A stretch of DNA of 30,591 nt from JAICIG01 sp035532215 (GTDB lineage Bacteria; Planctomycetota; Planctomycetia; Pirellulales; JAICIG01), in contig DATKRK010000227.1 in assembly GCA_035532215.1 (NCBI GenBank), forward strand, positions 1-30,591, read 5' to 3'. Below the pieces are notes generated by a model, which was not told the origin of the DNA, did not search any database, and saw only the letters and a list, made by a program, of their open reading frames with translations. The stretch's first letter is position 1. Every line of letters begins with the position of its first letter. Shown here one piece after another: positions 7,371 through 13,754 of the stretch. Both the position numbers and the translations under genes were made by a program.

Positions 7371-7862
7371 TTATTTGGGCGAGCCGGCGACCCAGCCGAG
7401 GAGCCCGCCGTAGACGACATGGCCGATGCAGGAACTCATCGCAGCCATCGTGCTGCCGCTGAAGAAACCCGCCCCTATCAACGGCATCACGACGACCTGG
7501 GCCAACAGCCAGAGAACGACGCCCCAGACGGTCCCCTTCACGGCAGGGCCTCCCGGCAGCACGCGATACAAAAAGTAAGCGTAGATCAGCGGAAAGATCA
7601 GCGTGCCGTTGATGAAGTGCATCGCCATCCCCGCCCACCAGTTGCCGCCTAGCATCGAACCGAGCATTTTGGCGATGTCCATCGGATGACCGAGCATCTT
7701 CGGCGCCAGGAAGTACATCATCATCGTCATGGCCACAGTTCCGAGAAAGCCGCCCAGGACACTGCGGATAATGTCGGGCCTCGCCAAGCGATTCGTTCGC
7801 TTGACCTCGACGCTTGACAAATCACGTGCTTGCTGGCTCGCAGGTCCAGATGAGGTTGCCAT
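7371..7862 (-). CDS. Four-helix inner-membrane protein, DUF6789-like (copy 2)
   Basis: A 163-residue membrane protein paralogous to the one at 1887-2399. Over the last 130 residues most positions match, including MDIA, LGSMLGG, AGMAMH, VLPGGP, LWLLAQVVVMP and GHVVYGGLLG. The N-terminal 30 residues are polar and lack the His/Cys patch of copy 1. Four hydrophobic segments are evident. A CAGGAG ribosome binding site precedes the ATG at 7862. The function is unknown. Conserved Met, His and Gly residues within the helices (MAMHF, MMYF) could matter for metal or small-molecule passage, but this is speculation. Confidence 0.7.
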   Translation of the reverse strand: MATSSGPASQQARDLSSVEVKRTNRLARPDIIRSVLGGFLGTVAMTMMMYFLAPKMLGHPMDIAKMLGSMLGGNWWAGMAMHFINGTLIFPLIYAYFLYRVLPGGPAVKGTVWGVVLWLLAQVVVMPLIGAGFFSGSTMAAMSSCIGHVVYGGLLGWVAGSPK

Positions 7863-8319
7863 CGTAGACTCCTGTTGTTAGGAATTTGCGGTTCGCGCGT
7901 GGGCGCGTTGAGTCCGTCTTTCTACTCAGCAAGCGTCGTGCCGCGAGCCGGGACACGGGGAGGAAAGTTACGTTATCCGAATCAACCAAACGATTTCCAT
8001 GATCGGGCCGTTCAGCCCGCACGGCTCGGGCGGGAGCAGCCGCGATCCTCAAGCCGTGCGTTTCCGCTCGAAACACAGCGGCCTCGCACCCGAAAAGCTC
8101 GAAGGCCTGGCCGCCGTGCCATCCCGACTGTGAACTGGCACACAGTGCGGCGCTCCGAAGAACCAAGCCGGCTAGTCCTGGCGGGAATCTCCTGGAGTGT
8201 GTCCATTTTCACCGAACTCATCGTCCGCATCTTCTACACTGAAGACCGTGCCGCGAAGGGGATGCCCCTTGATCGCTGCGCACGGTCCGCCTCGGACAAA
8301 GTAGAGAAAAGAAGTTCTG
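7863..8319. other. Divergent noncoding region before csrA
   Basis: 457 bases between the membrane-protein gene (minus) and csrA (plus). It contains a CRP-like palindrome at 8128-8145 and a weaker TGTG...CACC dyad near 8197-8212. A GC-rich CCCG...CGGG hairpin lies around 8014-8036. No supported gene was found; the open frames there lack ribosome binding sites and homology. Confidence 0.5.
8128..8145 (+). promoter_or_regulatory. CRP/FNR-like palindrome, best conserved copy
   Basis: CTGTGAACTGGCACACAG, form TGTGA-N6-ACACA, flanked by matching CTGTG and CACAG ends. It is about 184 bp before csrA (8320) and 274 bp before the divergent membrane-protein gene. Either could be the target. Confidence 0.4.
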
Positions 8320-8523
8320 ATGCTAATCTTGAGCCGAAAAGTACACGAAGCGATCTTGATCGACGACGACATCTGCATCACGATTTTGCACACGCGGGGC
8401 GGCAAAGTTCGCCTGGGCATCGAGGCCCCCCTGGCCAGGCGCGTACTCCGTTGCGAACTTGGCGACGCGGGCGAAACCGCGCGATCCGGCCAGGTACACG
8501 CAGCTCGGCACTCCGTCCCCTGA
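8320..8523 (+). CDS. csrA: Carbon storage regulator CsrA
   Basis: A 67-residue protein with the full CsrA core: MLILSRKVHEAILIDDDICI, then TILHTRGGKVRLGIEAP. The RNA-binding residues of the first strand (L4, R6) and the GxVRLGIEAP strand are present. The C-terminal helix (VLRCELGDAGE...) keeps the R-x-E-L start but then diverges and runs longer than in typical 60-residue CsrA. CsrA binds GGA motifs in mRNA leaders and represses or stabilises target transcripts. The ATG at 8320 is preceded by a weak GAGAAAAGAAG site. It is a single gene, 67 bases before the TVP38 gene, so the two may be co-transcribed. Confidence 0.9.
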   Translation: MLILSRKVHEAILIDDDICITILHTRGGKVRLGIEAPLARRVLRCELGDAGETARSGQVHAARHSVP

Positions 8524-8590
8524 GCAGGCTGTCCGCCCCGCAGTTGATAGAGTCCTGAGAGTGAACGCGTTCCTTACGCCCCAAATCTCA

Positions 8591-9295
8591 ATGAAAATTA
8601 CTGCAAAACTACGCATCGCAGTCATCGCGTTTCTGGGCGCCGCCCTCGGAGCAGCGTTCGTCTGGCTGCCCGTCAAGCAGTATCTGGAAGCCTTACTGCA
8701 AGCAGTTCGCGCGACCGGCCCCTGGGGACCGGCGCTGCTGGCCGCGGCCTACGTGTTGACGACGGTGTTGCTCGTCCCCGGTTCCATCATCACGCTGGGA
8801 GCCGGTTTTCTGTTTGGCGTGCCGATCGGCACGGTCGCCGTTTCCGTGGGAAGCGTGGCCGGGGCATGCGCGGCGTTTTGGATCGGACGCACCGTGGCGC
8901 GCGGCTGGATCCAAAAGAAGACCGCGCAAAACCCGCGCTTTCACGCGCTGGACGAAGCGATCGGCCGCGAGGGGTTCAAAATCGTGCTCTTGATCCGCCT
9001 CTCGCCCGTCTTTCCGTTCGTGTTCACGAATTACGCCCTGGCTCTGACCAGCGTCCGTTTTCGCGATTTCTTGCTCGCCTCGTGGATCGGCATGCTGCCG
9101 GGCACTGTGCTGTATGTCTATCTTGGCTCGACGCTCAAAAGCCTGGCTGAACTGGCCAGCGGCGGGCAGCGAAGAGGCGCGGCCCAAAACGTGTTGTTCG
9201 GACTCGGGCTGTTGGCCACGTTCTTGGCGACCATCGTGATCACGCGATCCGCGCGTGCCGCGCTCAGGCAAGCCGCGCCGCTTGCCGAGGAATAG
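8591..9295 (+). CDS. TVP38/TMEM64 (VTT/SNARE-associated) membrane protein
   Basis: A 234-residue inner-membrane protein of the DedA-like VTT superfamily. After the first helix (residues 7-27) it shows GPWGPALLAAAYVLTTVLLV, then PGSIITLGAGFLFG, GSVAGACAAFWIGR, and the conserved re-entrant segment RLSPVFPFVFTNYALALTSV followed by F..FLLASWIGMLPGT. These are hallmark TVP38 blocks. A last helix spans about 195-215. The ATG at 8591 fits the family start; the site upstream is weak. TVP38 proteins are thought to help move lipids or small solutes. In other bacteria they occur beside or fused to mercuric-reductase-like enzymes, matching the gene at 5145-6692. Confidence 0.85.
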   Translation: MKITAKLRIAVIAFLGAALGAAFVWLPVKQYLEALLQAVRATGPWGPALLAAAYVLTTVLLVPGSIITLGAGFLFGVPIGTVAVSVGSVAGACAAFWIGRTVARGWIQKKTAQNPRFHALDEAIGREGFKIVLLIRLSPVFPFVFTNYALALTSVRFRDFLLASWIGMLPGTVLYVYLGSTLKSLAELASGGQRRGAAQNVLFGLGLLATFLATIVITRSARAALRQAAPLAEE

Positions 9296-9359
9296 GACGG
9301 CTAATTGAATTGTGGCGCTGCAGTCGTGCCCCCCTTAAACCGCAGGCCAGTTTTTTCGA

Positions 9360-10790
9360 TCATTCCGCACAACAGGAGAGCTTGGCGGGATCCTTGTACC
9401 GGGAGATCGCCACGATCTTAAGCGCCTCGGCCATCGTCGGATAAACGTGCAATAGCTCGATGAAGTCCTGCACTTTGGCCCGGAACCGCAGGCCCATCGC
9501 CGCTTCATGGATGACTTCCCCGGCATTGTGACCGACCATGGCCACGCCCAACACTTCATCCGTATCGGCGTCGGCTACCATCTTGACGATCCCACGGGTG
9601 TTTCGAATTGCCCCGGCACGGGGAACCAGCGACAAGGGAATCGTGTTACACCAGCAGTTCCGGCCAGCGGCAATGGCCTCCTTCTCGGTGATGCCGACTA
9701 CGGCGACTTGCGGATCGGTGAAGATACAGCGGGGAACGATTCGGTGATTCACGGGCCGCATCTCGCCGTTGGAGAAGGCGTTTCGGGCCGCAATGCCTCC
9801 GTCTTGGCTTCCCACGGGCGTAGCCATCTGGCTGCCGAACTGACGGCCGACGACATCCCCGGCTGCGAAGATGTGCGGGACGTTCGTTTTCAAGTACTCA
9901 TCCACTTCAATCTCGCCACGCTGGTTCACCGACACCCCAGACCGCTCGATGGCGATAGAGTCGGTGTTGGGGCGTCGGCCCGTCGCCACCAATAATCTTT
10001 CCGCCCGGAACTCCTGCGTGCCGCCGCCGACCTTGGCTGTTGCGACGATTCCGCCTTCCTCCTGCCGCACCGCTGTCACGGAGGCTTGCGTGATGATCGT
10101 GATCCCTTCCTCGGAAAGAACCCGCCCAATTGCCGGGCCGATTTCCGGTTCGTAGCCGTGGGGAAGCACTTGCTCGCTGCGTTCCAAAACGGTCACGTCG
10201 GTCCCGAATCGGCGGAACATCTGGCCGAGTTCCAGGGCGATGTAGCCCCCGCCGACGATCAGCAACGACTTCGGCAACTCGGTCAGTTCGACCTCGTCAT
10301 CCGCGGCCAGCAGGTCGCTCGTCAGGTACGGCGTCCGATCCAACCCCTCGATGTCGGGAACGACGGGACGCGACCCGGTGGCGATCAGCACCTTGTCGCC
10401 TCTGAGCCGCTTGCCATCGATTTCAACCGTGTGCGGATCGGCGAACTGCGCATGCCCCCGCTCGATGCGAATAACACCGTCGATCAAGCTCTCGTACTTC
10501 TTCTCTCGGTAGCCGCGGACGACCTCGCCCTTTTGGGCGATCAGGGCCGAGAAGTCCAGCTCGATCCTGCACGGCTTCAGGCCGGGGTAGCGAGGATGGC
10601 GGGCGTCGTGCAGGAGCTTGGCCGCTTCGATCAAGTTCTTGGACGGCAGGCAGCCGCGGTTCACGCAAGTTCCGCCGATGGATCGCTCCTCGGTCATCAC
10701 CGCCGTTCGCCCCAATTCCTTGGCCGTCAGCGCGGCAGCGAAAGCGGTTGAGCCAGACCCGAGGATCACCAGATCAAACTGGTCAGCCAT
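9360..10790 (-). CDS. merA: Mercuric reductase MerA (without N-terminal HMA domain)
   Basis: A 476-residue Hg(II) reductase. It has the FAD motif VILGSGSTAFAAALTA and the redox motif IGGTCVNRGCLPSKNL with Cys42 and Cys47. It also has VGGGYIALELGQMFRRFG for NADPH, IFAAGDVVG, and the HVYPTMAEALK dimer-interface block. It ends in LSCCAE with the vicinal Cys473-Cys474 pair that delivers Hg(II) to the active site, the diagnostic MerA feature. No N-terminal metal-binding domain is present; the MerP-like domain is instead on the upstream fusion protein. An AGGAGAG site precedes the ATG. It is the last gene of the mer operon and reduces cytoplasmic Hg(II) to volatile Hg(0) with NADPH. Confidence 0.95.
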   Translation of the reverse strand: MADQFDLVILGSGSTAFAAALTAKELGRTAVMTEERSIGGTCVNRGCLPSKNLIEAAKLLHDARHPRYPGLKPCRIELDFSALIAQKGEVVRGYREKKYESLIDGVIRIERGHAQFADPHTVEIDGKRLRGDKVLIATGSRPVVPDIEGLDRTPYLTSDLLAADDEVELTELPKSLLIVGGGYIALELGQMFRRFGTDVTVLERSEQVLPHGYEPEIGPAIGRVLSEEGITIITQASVTAVRQEEGGIVATAKVGGGTQEFRAERLLVATGRRPNTDSIAIERSGVSVNQRGEIEVDEYLKTNVPHIFAAGDVVGRQFGSQMATPVGSQDGGIAARNAFSNGEMRPVNHRIVPRCIFTDPQVAVVGITEKEAIAAGRNCWCNTIPLSLVPRAGAIRNTRGIVKMVADADTDEVLGVAMVGHNAGEVIHEAAMGLRFRAKVQDFIELLHVYPTMAEALKIVAISRYKDPAKLSCCAE

Positions 10791-10826
10791 GCGACTCTCC
10801 TATGAGACTGCCCACGGCAGGAGTTT

Positions 10827-10860
10827 GATTCCGCGCGGGCGGCTTCGCCCGCACGGAATC
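10827..10860 (-). terminator. Strong intercistronic hairpin in the mer operon
   Basis: A 15-bp stem with one C/A mismatch: GATTCCG-C-GCGGGCG, loop GCTT, then CGCCCGC-A-CGGAATC. It lies between the end of the small Cys-rich gene (10882) and the merA start (10790). There is no T-run on the minus strand, so it may be an RNA-stability or attenuation element rather than a simple terminator. Confidence 0.5.
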
Positions 10861-10881
10861 AATCGGGGTCGCGCGGCACGG

Positions 10882-11064
10882 CTACCGCTTCAGCGGGCAG
10901 CAGTTCGGACAAGGCAGCTCTTCGCCCGTCAGCGGGCAAACATAGGCTGCAGCGCTGGGCGCCGATTTCGCCGAGCCGCCTGTCGCGACGAGCCCGTAAA
11001 CCACGCCGCTGATCGTCATCAGCGACGCGGCAGCCACGACGCGCAACGTCCATTTCTTTACCAT
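10882..11064 (-). CDS. Small membrane-anchored Cys-rich protein of the mer operon
   Basis: A 60-residue protein with a perfect AAGGAGGT ribosome binding site before the ATG at 11064. Residues 1-25 form one hydrophobic segment (LRVVAAASLMTISGVVYGLVA) acting as signal or anchor. The C-terminus is YVCPLTGEELPCPNCCPLKR with four Cys, including a CPxCC motif. It lies between the CopZ-MerT-MerP fusion and merA, so it is probably transcribed with them, and the Cys cluster suggests mercury or other soft-metal binding at the outer face of the membrane. No known Mer protein (MerC, MerE, MerF, MerT, MerP) matches it. The role is inferred from context. Confidence 0.7.
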   Translation of the reverse strand: MVKKWTLRVVAAASLMTISGVVYGLVATGGSAKSAPSAAAYVCPLTGEELPCPNCCPLKR

Positions 11065-11140
11065 CGGAAAAACCTCCTTCGAAAAACGTCCGCGGACTCT
11101 CCGGGCTACATCGCCCGGCGCAGCCACGAACACTAGAACA

Positions 11141-12385
11141 CTAATTTGTCTCAACGAATCTCCCGCTGTACCCGGCCTTCTTCAGGGCCGCCAGAATCCG
11201 ATCCTTGGGCACTGCGCAGCAGCCGGCGCCGACGATGGCCTGCCGCTTCTCGTAGTCGACCTCGACGGCCGCGACGCCTGGAACTTGACGGATCGCCTGA
11301 GCGACCGTCGCGGCACAGCCTTCGCAGGTCATGCCGTCGACCTGGAAGACGGCCCGGTTCATAACGTCCAGATAGTCGCTGGCGGCGGCCCCGGTTCGCG
11401 TCCCGGTCCCAAACAGGGCGCCGACGTAGCTCGGGAAGCCGAGGAAGGCGACCGCCAGCACGGTCACCACCCAGAGCATGGCCTTGTTCAACGTCAGCAT
11501 CGTGAAGCGGCGTTTTCCCGTCGGGGCACAACAGTCTTCTCCCTCGGCTGGTTCGGTGGCACAGCAGCCGTGCCCCGCTACGGCAGCAGCTTTTTTCGGA
11601 CGGTAGGTGAAGTAAAACGCCGCCGCCAAAAAACCGAAGGTCAAAACGATGAACAGCGGGCGATACGCTTCGAGCGTCGCTGCAATCCCCGCTCCCGAAA
11701 CTCCCACGGCAAGGAGAACGAGCGGCAACCAGCAGCACGCCGAGGCCATGATCGCCGACAGGACGGTCCCGATTTTGGCGATCTTCTCGCCCCGTGTCGT
11801 TCTGGGCTTCGCGGGAATGGACGATTCTTCGAGAGTTGCTTGAGCCTTCACGTCTATACCTGACATTTCCAGTTCCTCCTGGGCGATCTGAATGCCCTTG
11901 GCAACGCTTCCGAGACAACATGACCCCGAAGGATTCTCGGATTCACAGCGGCAGCCGGGGTCTTTCATCTTGACCCGGATGTCGTCGAGAGCGCCAGAAT
12001 GGCCCCGCGTGCGCAGCTCGTTTTTGATGCTGGCGACCGAATGGCCGAAGCAGTAGCAGAGCGGCCGCTCGCCTGTGGTTTCCTTGATGCCGACGGAAAC
12101 CTTGAGTTGCGACTTCGTGAAGACAGCGTCGTTGTCTTCCGAGAAGTACACGACGTCGCAATCCGGCGAGTCGCAAAACCGCCAGGCGGTATCGGCGACG
12201 ATCGGCTTGCAGCCTTCGCCGCTCGTGCCGCCACATGCTCGACCGTCCTCGGTGAAGCGTTCGGCGAATTCTTCTTTGAGCAAAGCTCTCAGCATGAGGG
12301 CGTCGACTCGTTTCGCTTTTTTTCCGCAGGAGGGACATGCGACGCGTCGCGCCGTTTTCGTTTCAGTCTGCGTTTCAATTTTCAT
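11141..12385 (-). CDS. CopZ-like / MerT / MerP triple fusion, mercury transport
   Basis: A 414-residue three-part fusion. Residues about 15-170 resemble the N-terminal zinc and [2Fe-2S]-binding domain of Archaeoglobus-type CopZ: ACPSCGKKAKRV (Cys17/20), Cys71/76 in WRFCDSPDCDVVYF, CYCFGHS (Cys110/112), CRC (145/147), CC (156/157). Residues 200-320 are a MerT membrane domain with the Hg-binding pair in ASACCWLPL (Cys217/218), three hydrophobic segments, and further CC pairs at 274/275 and 285/286. Residues 345-414 are a MerP-like heavy-metal-associated domain with GMTCEGC (Cys354/357) and an extra GAGCC (389/390). The ATG at 12385 has AAGGACGG upstream; the longer frame crosses the promoter. 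It should bring Hg(II) in and hand it to MerA. MerT-MerP fusions are known; the CopZ part is unusual. Confidence 0.85.
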   Translation of the reverse strand: MKIETQTETKTARRVACPSCGKKAKRVDALMLRALLKEEFAERFTEDGRACGGTSGEGCKPIVADTAWRFCDSPDCDVVYFSEDNDAVFTKSQLKVSVGIKETTGERPLCYCFGHSVASIKNELRTRGHSGALDDIRVKMKDPGCRCESENPSGSCCLGSVAKGIQIAQEELEMSGIDVKAQATLEESSIPAKPRTTRGEKIAKIGTVLSAIMASACCWLPLVLLAVGVSGAGIAATLEAYRPLFIVLTFGFLAAAFYFTYRPKKAAAVAGHGCCATEPAEGEDCCAPTGKRRFTMLTLNKAMLWVVTVLAVAFLGFPSYVGALFGTGTRTGAAASDYLDVMNRAVFQVDGMTCEGCAATVAQAIRQVPGVAAVEVDYEKRQAIVGAGCCAVPKDRILAALKKAGYSGRFVETN

Positions 12386-12452
12386 CGAGCGCCGTCCTTC
12401 TTTCTTCGATCCCATCGTGATGCCGATATTGCCGAACCGCCCTGCTACGGCT

Positions 12453-12484
12453 ATTATCGACGTTGTACTTGAGTGCAAGGTCAA
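12453..12484 (-). promoter_or_regulatory. MerR-type mer promoter and operator
   Basis: On the minus strand a TTGACC -35 box (12479-12484) and a GATAAT -10 box (12453-12458) are 20 bp apart (19 if the -10 is read one base earlier), the over-long spacing typical of MerR-regulated promoters. The spacer is occupied by the near-perfect dyad TTGCACT-CA-AGTACAA (12463-12478, one mismatch), the expected MerR site. It drives the mer operon and lies about 80 bp before the merR ATG on the other strand. Confidence 0.8.
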
Positions 12485-12560
12485 GGCCGCTTTGACTTTT
12501 TTTCCCGCGACGTGCAGGCGAACGCGGAAGTACCGTCCACAAGCAGGGTTGCGGAATGCG

Positions 12561-12968
12561 ATGAGCGGGCGCTACACGATCAGCCAGTTGGCCCGCGCGG
12601 CCGCGGTTCCCGTCACCACCGTCCGTTACTACGAACGGGTCGGCCTCGTGCGTCCAGAAGACCGTAGCTTGGGCAACTACCGGCTGTACGGCGATGAGTC
12701 GTTGCGGACGCTCAAGTTCATCCGCTCGGCACAGTCGATCGGCTTTACCCTGGACGACGTGAAGGCGTTGCTCTCCGCCCCCCAAAGCGGCGCCGCGTCG
12801 TGCCGGCAGGTTCAATCGCTGATCGAGGAGCGTTTGGCTGACGTCGATCGCCGGTTGAAGGATTTGCGCCACGTGCGGACGGTTTTGAAAACCGCCTTGG
12901 GAAAATGCCGCAAGAGCGAGGCCCAGGGACGTTGCGTCGTCATCGAGTCGCTGCGGCAGCCAGAATGA
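12561..12968 (+). CDS. merR: Mercury-responsive transcriptional regulator MerR
   Basis: A 135-residue MerR-family protein. The N-terminal winged helix-turn-helix is TISQLARAAAVPVTTVRYYERVGLVRPEDR, followed by the NYRLYGDESLRTLKFIRSAQSIGFTLDDVKALL block. A dimerisation helix follows. Cysteines 81, 116 and 125 are spaced 35 and 9 apart, exactly as Cys82/117/126 in Tn501 MerR, which bind Hg(II) in a three-coordinate site across the dimer. It is divergent from the mer operon and would both repress and activate the promoter at 12453-12484. There is no clear ribosome binding site; the GCGGAATGCG before the ATG is weak. Alternative metals such as Cd or Pb are less likely given this spacing. Confidence 0.93.
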   Translation: MSGRYTISQLARAAAVPVTTVRYYERVGLVRPEDRSLGNYRLYGDESLRTLKFIRSAQSIGFTLDDVKALLSAPQSGAASCRQVQSLIEERLADVDRRLKDLRHVRTVLKTALGKCRKSEAQGRCVVIESLRQPE

Positions 12969-13066
12969 GGATGGATGGCGATCGGTCGCCGGCAAAGGCT
13001 GAGTCCTACGCCGGCGAGGACGCCCTGGCGGGCTTCCTGCAAAGGCAAGACCAAGCTGGCAGGTGT

Positions 13067-13741
13067 TCAACCAGTGTCGACAACACGCCCATCGGAAAGA
13101 TGAATCACGCGGTCTGCCTCGCTAATCATCCGTTCGTCGTGCGTCACGACGAGGATAGCGGTACGATGTTCATTTGAAATCTGGCGTAGCAGGCGCATCA
13201 CGCTCAGGCCGCGCTCGGTATCCAAGGCTGCCGTCGGCTCATCGGCCAAGATGACCTTCGGTTCATTCGCCAAGGCGCGGGCGATCGCCACCCGCTGCTT
13301 TTCTCCGCCTGAAAGTTGCTCCGGCAGCTTGTCCGCCCGATCGGCTACGCCCAAATAGTCGAGCAGCTCGCCGACGCGCTCGGGCGCGCGCCGCCGTGCG
13401 GCCAGTTCCATCGGCAGCAGCACATTTTCGCTGGCGGTCAAGAAGGGAATCAGATTGGCAGACTGGAAGACGAATCCGATCTTCTCGCGCCGGAGCCGTT
13501 GGAAGTTGCGCGGCCGGCCGCGGTAAAGGTCCTCGCCATCGAGAATGAGGCACCCTGCGGTCGGTTCGGTGGTCAGGCCCAGGACGTGCAGCAGGGTGCT
13601 CTTGCCGGAACCGCTTGGTCCCATGATGGCGAACAGTTCGCCGGGGCGCACCGACACGTCCACCCCCTGGAGCGCCTCGACCCGCGTCGGACCCTGCCCA
13701 TAGACCTTCACAAGCTGTTCGGCCTGAATCACGTATTCCAT
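13067..13741 (-). CDS. ABC transporter ATP-binding protein (MacB/DevA/LolD type)
   Basis: A 224-residue ATPase. Walker A is GPSGSGKST (near residue 40), the Q-loop FVFQSANLIPFLTASENV, the signature LSGGEKQRVAIARAL, Walker B VILADEP, the D-loop ALD, and the switch His in VVTHD. The insert pattern and the preference for the FtsX-type partner upstream place it with the DevA/MacB/LolD group. It sits 13 bases after the permease gene and is the last gene of the three-gene exporter operon (fusion protein, permease, ATPase). It powers export of an unidentified substrate, such as a lipid, peptide or glycolipid. The ATG at 13741 fits the MEYVIQAEQLVKVYG start; the longer frame from 13780 overlaps the permease. 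Confidence 0.93.
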   Translation of the reverse strand: MEYVIQAEQLVKVYGQGPTRVEALQGVDVSVRPGELFAIMGPSGSGKSTLLHVLGLTTEPTAGCLILDGEDLYRGRPRNFQRLRREKIGFVFQSANLIPFLTASENVLLPMELAARRRAPERVGELLDYLGVADRADKLPEQLSGGEKQRVAIARALANEPKVILADEPTAALDTERGLSVMRLLRQISNEHRTAILVVTHDERMISEADRVIHLSDGRVVDTG

Positions 13742-13754
13742 CGTTGGCCTCGTG

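Noticed and set aside
8197..8212. TGTG-N8-CACC sequence before csrA
   Set aside because: The match is weaker and unsymmetrical; one half-site differs, so it is mentioned only within the gap entry.
12386..12484. Longer start for the CopZ-MerT-MerP fusion
   Set aside because: The extension would begin inside the MerR-type promoter; ATG 12385 has a better ribosome binding site.
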